Shown piece after piece: positions 57,376-64,000 of a DNA stretch of 64,000 bases (the stretch's first letter is position 1; every line of letters starts with the position of its first letter). The DNA is from Methylorubrum aminovorans. Its GTDB lineage: Bacteria; Pseudomonadota; Alphaproteobacteria; Rhizobiales; Beijerinckiaceae. The DNA lies in contig NZ_BPRC01000008.1 of NCBI RefSeq assembly GCF_022179725.1, positions 62,001 through 126,000 of the forward strand, written 5' to 3'. Made by a program: the position numbers and the translations under genes. The notes under the pieces are model-generated. The model worked only from the letters and a program-made list of their open reading frames with translations. It ran no database searches and was not told the origin of the DNA.

Positions 57376-58356
57376 CTACCACCGGATGAGCGCGGCACCC
57401 CAGGTAAAGCCGCCGCCGATCGCCTCGATCATGACGAGGTCGCCCTCACGGATACGCCCGTCGCGGCGGGCGGCGTCCAGCGCCAGGGGAATCGAGGCGG
57501 CCGAAGTGTTGCCGTGGCGATCGACGGTGAGCACCACCTTCTCGCGGGCGATGCCGAGCTTGTCGGCCGACGCCTCGATGATCCGCCGGTTGGCCTGATG
57601 CGGCACGAACCACGACAGCTCGTCGGCGGTGGTGCCGGAGGCGCGAAACGCCTCCTCGATCACGTCCGTGACGGAGCCGACGGCGAAGCGGAATACCTCG
57701 CGGCCCTCCATGCGCAGCTTGCCGGTGGTACCGGTCGAGCCGGGCCCGCCATCGACGTAGAGCTTGGCCCGGTGGCGCCCGTCCGAGCGCAGGCAGCTCG
57801 ACAGCACGCCGCGGTCGGCGTTGGTGCCCTCCCCATCGCGGGCCTCCAGCACGATGGCCCCCGCGCCGTCGCCGAACAGGACGCAGGTGGTGCGGTCCTC
57901 CCAATCGAGCAATCGCGAGAAGGTCTCGGCGCCGACGACGAGGGCGCGCTTGGCCCCGCCCGTCGCGAGGTACCGGTCGGCGGTGGCCACCGCGTAGACG
58001 AAGCCGGCGCAGACCGCCTGGAGGTCGAAGGCGAAGCCGCCCTCGATCCCGAGGGCCGCCTGGATCTGGGTGGCGGTCGAGGGGAAGGTATGGTCGGGCG
58101 TCGAGGTCGCGCAGATCACGAGGTCGATGTCGGCGGGCGAAAGCCCGGCATCATCGAGCGCCGCGCGCGCCGCACGGGTGCCGAGCACCGACGTCGTCTC
58201 ATCGGGACCCGCGATGTGGCGCTGGCGGATGCCGGTGCGCTGGACGATCCATTCGTCGGAGGTTTCGATCCCGCGCTCGGCGAGGTCTGTGTTCGTGACG
58301 ACGGTTTCGGGCAGATACGCCCCGCAGCCGACCACGACGGAGCGCCGATGCGCCAT
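57376..58356 (-). CDS. fabH: Beta-ketoacyl-ACP synthase III
   Basis: 326 residues from [20 protein letters not shown]. The catalytic Cys sits in [12 protein letters not shown] (about 112-113), His in [11 protein letters not shown] and Asn in [12 protein letters not shown]. It condenses acetyl-CoA with malonyl-ACP to start each fatty acid. It follows plsX by 16 bases, the standard order. Confidence 0.97.
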   Translation of the reverse strand: MAHRRSVVVGCGAYLPETVVTNTDLAERGIETSDEWIVQRTGIRQRHIAGPDETTSVLGTRAARAALDDAGLSPADIDLVICATSTPDHTFPSTATQIQAALGIEGGFAFDLQAVCAGFVYAVATADRYLATGGAKRALVVGAETFSRLLDWEDRTTCVLFGDGAGAIVLEARDGEGTNADRGVLSSCLRSDGRHRAKLYVDGGPGSTGTTGKLRMEGREVFRFAVGSVTDVIEEAFRASGTTADELSWFVPHQANRRIIEASADKLGIAREKVVLTVDRHGNTSAASIPLALDAARRDGRIREGDLVMIEAIGGGFTWGAALIRW

Positions 58357-58372
58357 CAGATCCGTCCTTTTC

Positions 58373-59443
58373 TCACTTCTGTGCCAAGCTGGCATCGAGC
58401 CCGGCGTCCATACCGGCGGCGACCGCCGGCGTCTGTTCCAGCATGTCGCGAATCGTCCGCATCAGGTCGTAGCGCGCCATGTCGTGGGCAAGGTCGACCG
58501 CCGCCGCGAAGCCTTGCGCGTTCTCCGAACCGTGGCTCTTGATGACGATGCCTTCCAACCCGAGGAAGACGCCGCCATTGGCCCGGCTCGGATTCATTTT
58601 CTCGCGCAGCGCCGCGAAGGCCTGGCGGGCGAACAAGTAGCCGATCTTGGCCGACAGCGTCCGCCCCATCGCCGCCTTCAGGTAGGAGGCGATCTGCTTG
58701 GCGGTGCCTTCGGCCGTCTTCAGGGCGATGTTGCCGGTGAACCCCTCCGTCACCACCACGTCGGTGGTGCCGCGGCCGAGATCGGTGCCCTCGACGAAGC
58801 CGTGATAGCTGAAATTCGCCGGCTCCGACTCGCGCAGGAGCCGGGCGGCCTCCTTGACGGCCTCGTTGCCCTTCATCTCCTCGGTGCCGACATTGAGCAG
58901 GCCCACGGTCGGCCGCTCGACGTCGAGAACGATGCGGGCCATGGCCGAACCCATCACCGCCATCTCGACCAGATGCTCGGCATCCGTGCCGATGGTGGCG
59001 CCGACATCGAGCACCACGCTCTCGCCGCGCACCGTCGGCCACAGGCAGGCGATGGCCGGGCGCTCGATGCCGGCCATGGTCTTGAGGCAGATCTTCGACA
59101 TCGCCATCAGCGCGCCGGTATTGCCGGCCGAGACCGCGGCCTGGGCCTCGCCGTCACGCACGGCCTGGATCGCCCGCCACATCGACGACTTGCCCCGCCC
59201 CTGGCGCACCGCCTGGCTCGGCTTGTCGTCCATGGCGACCGAGACGGTGGTGTGGCGGATCTCGACGGCGCCTTTCAGGCGCGGCTCGGCCTCGACCAGG
59301 GGACGCACCACCGCCTCGTCGCCGAACATAATGAAGTGAAGTTCAGGGTGCCGCTCGCGGGCGATCGCCGCACCGGGCACGACGGTCGTGGGGCCATGGT
59401 CGCCGCCCATGGCGTCGAGCGAGATGCAAACGCGGTTCGACAT
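58373..59443 (-). CDS. plsX: Phosphate acyltransferase PlsX
   Basis: 356 residues from the ATG at 59443 (GAAGGAACC upstream). It opens [20 protein letters not shown], the PlsX signature, with [15 protein letters not shown] and [14 protein letters not shown]. It makes acyl-phosphate from acyl-ACP for glycerol-3-phosphate acylation by PlsY. rpmF, which lies upstream of plsX in many proteobacteria, is absent from the 161-base gap to yceD. Confidence 0.96.
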   Translation of the reverse strand: MSNRVCISLDAMGGDHGPTTVVPGAAIARERHPELHFIMFGDEAVVRPLVEAEPRLKGAVEIRHTTVSVAMDDKPSQAVRQGRGKSSMWRAIQAVRDGEAQAAVSAGNTGALMAMSKICLKTMAGIERPAIACLWPTVRGESVVLDVGATIGTDAEHLVEMAVMGSAMARIVLDVERPTVGLLNVGTEEMKGNEAVKEAARLLRESEPANFSYHGFVEGTDLGRGTTDVVVTEGFTGNIALKTAEGTAKQIASYLKAAMGRTLSAKIGYLFARQAFAALREKMNPSRANGGVFLGLEGIVIKSHGSENAQGFAAAVDLAHDMARYDLMRTIRDMLEQTPAVAAGMDAGLDASLAQK

Positions 59444-59604
59444 GGTTCCTTCGGGGCGCCGCGGCGAGGAGCCGGCGGGCAGCGAGCGTGAAGGGGCATC
59501 ACGGGCCCCGGAATCGGCGGCGCAAAATAGCGGCAGCGCCCCGCCGGGCAAACAAAATCTCAATTTTCGTTGTACCGGCCCCTACCAAGGGGCAGGCCCA
59601 CCGC

Positions 59605-60123
59605 TCACTCGCTGCTTTGGCCGAGCTTGGCCCGCAATGCGGCCAGATCGGAGAACGGCAGCGGATCCTCGCCGACGGTGACCGGCTCGAAGGCGACGCC
59701 GGGCTTGCGCGGATAGGGATCGAGGCCGAGCGCGAGGAACTCGGCGGTCAGCACGCCGAAATCGACGCGCCCGTTCACGATCGGATCGGGCAGATCGACC
59801 TCCTCGGCCTCGGTGCACTCTAGGATATCGGCATTGGTGAACTCCACCTCGATCGGCTCGGAAACCTTCGCCTCGAACGGCTCCAGCGTCACCGTGCAGA
59901 CCTGCGTCACGACCGCCTCGACCCGGCCCACGGCGCGCAGCCGGGTGAGCGAGCCGCTCAGGGCGAAGCGGCCGATGAGGTCGCGGATCGCCGGGATCTT
60001 GAAGTCGCGGGCCAGCGCCTCGCATTCCGCGGGCGTGGCCTCGACGACGATCTCGGCGCGGTCCTTGGGCAGGCGTTCGACATTGACGGAGCGGGAGAGC
60101 GGCCCCTCGGGCTTCGGCGTCAT
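59605..60123 (-). CDS. yceD: YceD family protein (DUF177)
   Basis: 172 residues. Family features include VVTQVCTVTLEPFEAKVSEPIEVEF and a late ERGDPLPFSDLAALRAKL-type tail (EDPLPFSDLAALRAKLGQ). Related YceD proteins are needed for 23S rRNA accumulation in plants and bacteria. The ATG overlaps the end of the cytochrome chaperone gene (ATGA type), so the two form an operon. It runs towards plsX. Confidence 0.9.
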   Translation of the reverse strand: MTPKPEGPLSRSVNVERLPKDRAEIVVEATPAECEALARDFKIPAIRDLIGRFALSGSLTRLRAVGRVEAVVTQVCTVTLEPFEAKVSEPIEVEFTNADILECTEAEEVDLPDPIVNGRVDFGVLTAEFLALGLDPYPRKPGVAFEPVTVGEDPLPFSDLAALRAKLGQSSE

Positions 60124-60680
60124 CGATGGTCTCCTGATACATCGGGCGCGGCCGCGGGCTCGGGGAAGCGCGGCCCCTCCCCCAGCAGGCCGTCGAGATC
60201 CTGCGCCGCCAGTGCCGCCGCGGCGGTCTCGACATAGGCGGCCAGCGGGCCCGCGGCCCCGGCCTCCGTGCCGTCGAGCACGTTGCGGGCGAGCGCCGCG
60301 GCGAGCGCCGCGCGGTCGGCAGCATCGAGCGCCGCGCCATAGGCCCCGGCACGCGCATAGAACGAGGCGCCGAGCTTCTTGATGCGCTTGGGCACACCCA
60401 TGTCGCCGATGCCGAGTTCGCGCAAAGAGGCGTCGAGCTGCATGAAGACGGAATCGACCAGATCCTGCGCCACGTCCGCGGCGGGCGGGGGCAACTGGCC
60501 GAGGCGGCGCAGCACGAGGATGACGTGCAGGCTCAAGGCCTCGAACCGGCCCTCCACCGTGTCGGGCACGCCGAGCGCGGTGTAGAGGCCGGGTCGACGC
60601 CCGGCCTCGCCGATCCTCTGATGCAATGCCCGGACGGTGCGGCGGCGCCGGTCGGCGCGGCGAAACAGGCCCGCGATCAT
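60120..60680 (-). CDS. Ubiquinol-cytochrome c chaperone (CBP3 family)
   Basis: 186 residues from the ATG at 60680. The Ubiq_cyt_C_chap region is recognised by YTALGVPDTVEGRFEALSLHVILVLRRL and the later LGIGDMGVPKRIKKLGASFYAR, both close to mitochondrial Cbp3. It should help assemble the cytochrome bc1 complex. It has no membrane anchor in the chosen frame. It heads the two-gene operon with yceD and is divergent from bamE across 158 bases. Confidence 0.88.
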   Translation of the reverse strand: MIAGLFRRADRRRRTVRALHQRIGEAGRRPGLYTALGVPDTVEGRFEALSLHVILVLRRLGQLPPPAADVAQDLVDSVFMQLDASLRELGIGDMGVPKRIKKLGASFYARAGAYGAALDAADRAALAAALARNVLDGTEAGAAGPLAAYVETAAAALAAQDLDGLLGEGPRFPEPAAAPDVSGDHR

Positions 60681-60838
60681 ACGTTCCACCGGTTGGGCCG
60701 GCGCTGTGGCCGAGCTTGCCTTGTCAAAGCCATAACCCCGCGGTACGGCAACCGCGGACCAGGGTGCAAGTCCGAAGACGCGCGAGTTGAAACGCGCCGC
60801 GGATGCAGGCCCTTTTTGGCAGGAAATCAGGGGGGCCG

Positions 60839-61336
60839 ATGTCGCGCCGTCTCGTCTCGTCGCTTGCCCGCGCGGCCGTTTTCGGCTCCGTCGCGATCGG
60901 CGTATCAGGCTGCATCGGCGAGGATATCCGCCACGGCTATCAGATCGACCAAGCCGCACTGGCCACGGTGAAGCCGGGCATGAGCGCCGAACAGGTGCTC
61001 CAGATCCTCGGCACCCCGTCGACCGTCTCCACCGTCGGCAACAAGTCCTGGTACTATATCAGCCAGAACACCCGCCGCACGGTGATGTTCCTCGGCGAGC
61101 AGATCGAGGACCAGAAGGTCACGGCCGTCTACTTCAACGCCGGCATGAAGGTGGAGCGCGTGGCGCTCTACGGCCTGCAGGACGGGCGCGTGTTCGACTT
61201 CATCGAGCGCACGACCCCGGCCAGCGGCGCCGATCGCGCCTTCATCAGCCAGCTCTTCCGCGGCCTGACCCGCTACGAGCCGTTCGGCAGCGGCTCCGGT
61301 ACCTCGGTCGTCCCCGGCGCCCGCGCCGGTCAGTAA
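60839..61336 (+). CDS. bamE: Outer membrane assembly lipoprotein BamE
   Basis: 165 residues from the ATG at 60839, with GGGGGG upstream. The lipobox is VSGC (AIGVSGC), cleaved before Cys25. The SmpA/OmlA domain has IDQAALATVKPGMSAEQVLQ, ILGTPS and WYYISQN. It stabilises the BAM complex with BamA (24.3 kb). Its last seven bases overlap the end of the convergent HAD phosphatase gene. Confidence 0.93.
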   Translation: MSRRLVSSLARAAVFGSVAIGVSGCIGEDIRHGYQIDQAALATVKPGMSAEQVLQILGTPSTVSTVGNKSWYYISQNTRRTVMFLGEQIEDQKVTAVYFNAGMKVERVALYGLQDGRVFDFIERTTPASGADRAFISQLFRGLTRYEPFGSGSGTSVVPGARAGQ

Positions 61337-62007
61337 GCACGTCGGCTCGGGCCTGCGAGGGCCCGCACCACATCGCTCGGTTCGGCAAACAGGTAGGCCG
61401 GCGCCACGCCGGCCAGAGCCTCGGGGCTGTTATAGCCCCAGGCCACCGCGGCGAAGGCACAGCCGGCCCGCGCCGCCGCCTCGGCGTCGCGAATCTCGTC
61501 GCCCACTGCCAGCATCTCAGCGGGGTCGAAGCCCGCCGTCCGCGCGACCGCGCGCAGATGGCGCGCCTTGCCGAACAGCGCGGCGCCGCAATCGAAGTGG
61601 CGGATCAGCCCGGCCGCCCCCCGTAGCGCCCGGCGCACATTCGCCTCGCTGTTAGAGCTGACGACGGCGAGTGCGATCCCAGCCGCATCGAGTTCCGCCA
61701 GCATCTCCGGCACGCCGGGAAACAGCCGCACCTGCCCGGCTTCGCGGGTCGCGAGCGCGCGCATGTGGCGGGCGATCAAGGGCACCTTCCAGACGGGAAT
61801 GCCGAGATCCTTCAGGATCGCCCGCGCGCCCAGGCCGCGTAGCCGCTCGGTCTCGCCCGCCTCGACCCGGCGGAAGCGGTAGCGCGCCGCCACATCGTTG
61901 AGGTTGGTGCAGAACCAGGGGAAGGTGTCGGCGAGGGTACCGTCGAAGTCGAAGGCGACAAGGCGGTAGTCGGCGGCCGTGGCCCCCTCCGATGTGGTGA
62001 CGCTCAC
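61330..62007 (-). CDS. HAD-family hydrolase, phosphoglycolate phosphatase-like
   Basis: 225 residues. HAD motif I is FDFDGTLADT with the nucleophile Asp, motif II is VVSSNS, motif III has the Lys near LFGKARHLRAV, and motif IV is AVGDEIRDAEAA. The cap is the C1 helical type. Phosphoglycolate and beta-phosphoglucomutase-type substrates both occur in this subgroup, so I do not assign one. It converges with bamE with a 7-base overlap, so terminator signals for each would lie inside the other gene. Confidence 0.88.
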   Translation of the reverse strand: MSVTTSEGATAADYRLVAFDFDGTLADTFPWFCTNLNDVAARYRFRRVEAGETERLRGLGARAILKDLGIPVWKVPLIARHMRALATREAGQVRLFPGVPEMLAELDAAGIALAVVSSNSEANVRRALRGAAGLIRHFDCGAALFGKARHLRAVARTAGFDPAEMLAVGDEIRDAEAAARAGCAFAAVAWGYNSPEALAGVAPAYLFAEPSDVVRALAGPSRRAY

Positions 62008-62101
62008 GGGATCTCAGCCTCTAGACGGACGAAGGCGGCCCCGCTTCCGCGAAGCCGCCTTGCCTGACGATCGTGCGAGCGGCCCGCGGGCCGCTCTCGG
62101 T

Positions 62102-63190
62102 TCACGCCGCCTTCTGCGACGCGGTCGGATAATCGACGTAGCCTTCCGGTCCCTGGCTGTACCAGGTCTTCATGTCGTCCTTGGCGAACGGCAGGCCCTT
62201 GGCGATGCGCTGGACCAGATCGGGATTGGCGATGTAGGGCCGGCCGAAGGCGATGGCGTCGGCCTCACCCGAGGCGACCGCCGCCTTGGCGCGCTCGGCG
62301 TCGTAGTCGCAGTTGAGGATGACCGGACCGCCGAAGCGCTCCTTGATCACGGGCGCCACCGGCGGCACCGTCGCTTTGCCGAAGGTGCCGTCCGGACCTG
62401 GCTCGCGCATCTCGATGAAGGCGAGGCCGACGCGCTCCATCATCTCGGCGGCGAGACCGAAGACCTCGTGCGGGTTGGAATCATCGACGCCCTGGATCGG
62501 GCCGTTGGGGGAGAAGCGGATGCCGGTGCGGTCCGCACCGACCACGCCGGCCACCGCCTGCGCCACCTTGGTCACCAGCCGCACCCGGTTCTCGGGCGAA
62601 CCCCCGTAGCGGTCGCTCCGCTTGTTGCTGCCGTCGCGGATGAACTCGTCGAGCAGGTAGCCGTTCGCCGCGTGGATCTGCACGCCGTCGAAGCCCGCCG
62701 CCACGGCGTTCCTCGCCGCGCGCTCGTAATCGGCGATGAGGCGCGGGATCTCGTCCTCGCGCAGGGCACGAGCCTGGCTGTAGGGCTTCTTGCCCGAATA
62801 GGTATGCGCCTCGTCCGGCGCGGTAGCGACCGAGGGAGCGACCGGCGGCTCGCCGCCGAGGAAGTCGGAATGGACGAGGTAGCCCATGTGCCAGAGCTGG
62901 CAGACGATGCGCCCACCCGCGTCATGCACCGCCTTCACCACCGGCTTCCACGCCTCGGTCTGCTCGTCGGACCAGATGCCCGGCGCATAGGGCCAGCCGA
63001 GCCCTTCCTGGCTGATGCCGGTGGCCTCGGAGATGATGAGGCCGGCATCGGCACGCTGGGCGTAGTACTCGGCCATGAGCGGCGTCGGTACGTGGGTCCG
63101 CGTCCCGCGGGCACGGGTCAGCGGGGCCATGAGGATGCGGTTCGGCAGCTTCAATGCGCCGAGCGTAATCGGATCGAACAATGAGGGCAT
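62102..63190 (-). CDS. Old Yellow Enzyme family NADH:flavin oxidoreductase (NemA-like)
   Basis: 362 residues. It starts SLFDPITLGALKLPNRILMAPLTRARG, the FMN-binding beginning of classical OYEs. Substrate-binding His and Asn are in VQIHAANGYLLDEFIRDG, then SDRYGGSPENR, and a phosphate-binding stretch DAIAFGRPYIANPDLV. It reduces alkenes conjugated to carbonyl or nitro groups with NAD(P)H and may detoxify electrophiles such as N-ethylmaleimide. No TetR or NemR-type repressor is adjacent. Confidence 0.93.
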   Translation of the reverse strand: MPSLFDPITLGALKLPNRILMAPLTRARGTRTHVPTPLMAEYYAQRADAGLIISEATGISQEGLGWPYAPGIWSDEQTEAWKPVVKAVHDAGGRIVCQLWHMGYLVHSDFLGGEPPVAPSVATAPDEAHTYSGKKPYSQARALREDEIPRLIADYERAARNAVAAGFDGVQIHAANGYLLDEFIRDGSNKRSDRYGGSPENRVRLVTKVAQAVAGVVGADRTGIRFSPNGPIQGVDDSNPHEVFGLAAEMMERVGLAFIEMREPGPDGTFGKATVPPVAPVIKERFGGPVILNCDYDAERAKAAVASGEADAIAFGRPYIANPDLVQRIAKGLPFAKDDMKTWYSQGPEGYVDYPTASQKAA

Positions 63191-63345
63191 TCGAGACTCT
63201 ATCTGGAGGGGGCGGCTCTCGGCAGCGCTGTGGTGTCAGCGCGAGGGCGGCCTTCGGATGGCCTCAACCTTGTATTCGTCCCGCCGGTTCGCCAGTGCGC
63301 TGGCGCACCTGCGCCGCGGCGCACAAATCGGCGTGAACCGAGCGG

Positions 63346-63858
63346 CTAACCTTCCGTCAGCGCGATCTCGTAGCACCACGCCTCCATGCCATCCTCGTAA
63401 TAGTCCGCCTTCGTCCCGGTGCGCGCATAGCCGCCCCGCTCGTAGAGCCGGATGCCGCTGCCGTTATCGGCCCGCACCTCCAAGCGCAGCCGCTGGCAGC
63501 CGTGGGCTCGAGCATCGAGTTCGGCCGCCTGCAGCAGGCGGCGTCCGAGCCCGAGGCCGATGCGGGCGGGCGCGACGGCGAGCGAGGAGAGCCGGGCGAC
63601 GCGGCTCGTACGCCGCCGCTCGATGGTGGCGGCGCCGACGAGGATCTCGGCCTCGCCGCCCTCCCCCGGCTCGCGCACGACCGCGACGAGGAGGGTCATG
63701 CTGGGCGAGCGGATGGCATGGCGGATCGCCCGCCGCTCGGCCCGATCCGTGGTGAAGGCGGCGTGTTCGAGCGCGATCAGCGCGTCGAGGTCGGCGAGGC
63801 GCGCGGGCCGGATCTCCACGGGAAGCCGCGCGGCGCTACGCTCGCGGCGCGTACTCAC
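63346..63858 (-). CDS. GNAT-family acetyltransferase
   Basis: 170 residues from a GTG at 63858 that overlaps the stop of the upstream opgG-like gene (GTGA). Motif A is LSSLAVAPARIGLGLGRRLL (xxRxxGxG/A form), then LRLEVRADNGSGIRLYERGGY, typical of RimI-like enzymes. The C-terminus ends DGMEAWCYEIALTEG. It is translationally coupled to the glucan gene, so envelope polysaccharide acetylation is possible, although peptide substrates are more common for this subgroup. Confidence 0.85.
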   Translation of the reverse strand: MSTRRERSAARLPVEIRPARLADLDALIALEHAAFTTDRAERRAIRHAIRSPSMTLLVAVVREPGEGGEAEILVGAATIERRRTSRVARLSSLAVAPARIGLGLGRRLLQAAELDARAHGCQRLRLEVRADNGSGIRLYERGGYARTGTKADYYEDGMEAWCYEIALTEG

Positions 63859-64000
63859 GCCGCGCTCCAGGGAAAGGACCACGTCTCGGTCAGCGCCTGA
63901 TCGCCTTTTCTCAAGTAAGCCCGCAATTCGGTGGTGCTCGGCCCGTCGAGCCGCACGTCGAGGGCGACGCGATAGCCGCCGATATGGGGGTTGGGCACGA
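63855..64000 (-). CDS. opgG: Glucan biosynthesis protein OpgG/MdoG, C-terminal fragment
   Basis: The last 47 codons plus stop are in the window; the gene begins beyond base 64000. The segment VPNPHIGGYRVALDVRLDG, then STTELRAYLRKGDQAL and TETWSFPWSA, matches the end of MdoG/OpgG, the periplasmic protein needed to make osmoregulated periplasmic glucans. OpgD is a close paralogue and cannot be excluded from this fragment. Confidence 0.75.
   Translation of the reverse strand, partial: VPNPHIGGYRVALDVRLDGPSTTELRAYLRKGDQALTETWSFPWSAA

Noticed and set aside
59444..59604. Search for rpmF between yceD and plsX
   Set aside because: No frame with the L32 pattern exists in these 161 bases on either strand; the gene is presumably elsewhere.
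60730..60800. Riboswitch-like segment before bamE (GC hairpin and GGTGCAAGTCCG)
   Set aside because: The segment recalls part of a cobalamin riboswitch, but no full B12 box or core is present, and the downstream gene has no link to cobalamin.

Overview
The window is high-GC alphaproteobacterial chromosome with almost no mobile DNA. The best taxonomic pointer is a YdeP-type formate dehydrogenase alpha gene overlapping a ~100-codon partner gene. This is the fdh4A-fdh4B arrangement described for Methylobacterium (Methylorubrum) extorquens, so the source is most likely a member of that clade; this rests on gene recognition, not alignment. I saw no rRNA, tRNA, CRISPR array, prophage or transposase. 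Small palindromic repeats are the only mobile-like material.

Layout. 0-10.4 kb: the pyrD 3' end, fdh4AB, an orphan HWE-type sensor kinase, a ZnuD-like TonB receptor and ftsK. 10.5-18.5 kb: a BBP2-type porin, the glnK-amtB ammonium operon with a sigma-54-like promoter, tesB, a UbiH-family monooxygenase and a chemoreceptor. 19-28.1 kb: the envelope cluster frr-uppS-cdsA-dxr-rseP-bamA-lpxD on the + strand. 28.1-31.4 kb: a WcbI-like protein paired with a CX5R phosphatase (- strand), a GNAT gene and ppa. 31.4-34.6 kb: rpsB-tsf-pyrH on the - strand. In most relatives these three genes sit directly upstream of frr, so the canonical cluster is split and half of it is flipped here.

35-41.2 kb: a predicted outer-membrane barrel protein ending in 59 uninterrupted collagen Gly-X-Y triplets, a CoA-transferase with an extra STAS-like C-terminal domain, an aspartate aminotransferase and a small orphan protein. 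41.4-47.5 kb: AI-2E permease-hdaA-ppk-ppx on the - strand, a common alphaproteobacterial block, divergent from purM-purN (48-49.7 kb). 49.9-54.9 kb: prkA-yeaH-spoVR, a stress and starvation operon. 55.1-64 kb: two unknown proteins, plsX-fabH-ihfA-merR, a CBP3-type cytochrome bc1 chaperone overlapping yceD, bamE, a HAD phosphatase, an Old Yellow Enzyme, a GNAT gene and the 3' end of opgG/mdoG.

Most of the window is housekeeping: envelope assembly, lipid and isoprenoid synthesis, translation, polyphosphate and purines. The least explained parts are the collagen-barrel protein, the WcbI/phosphatase pair, the tailed CoA-transferase, the dyad-rich regions upstream of fdh4A and of the CoA-transferase (which share two words), and the palindromes between cdsA and dxr, between tsf and pyrH, and downstream of purN.
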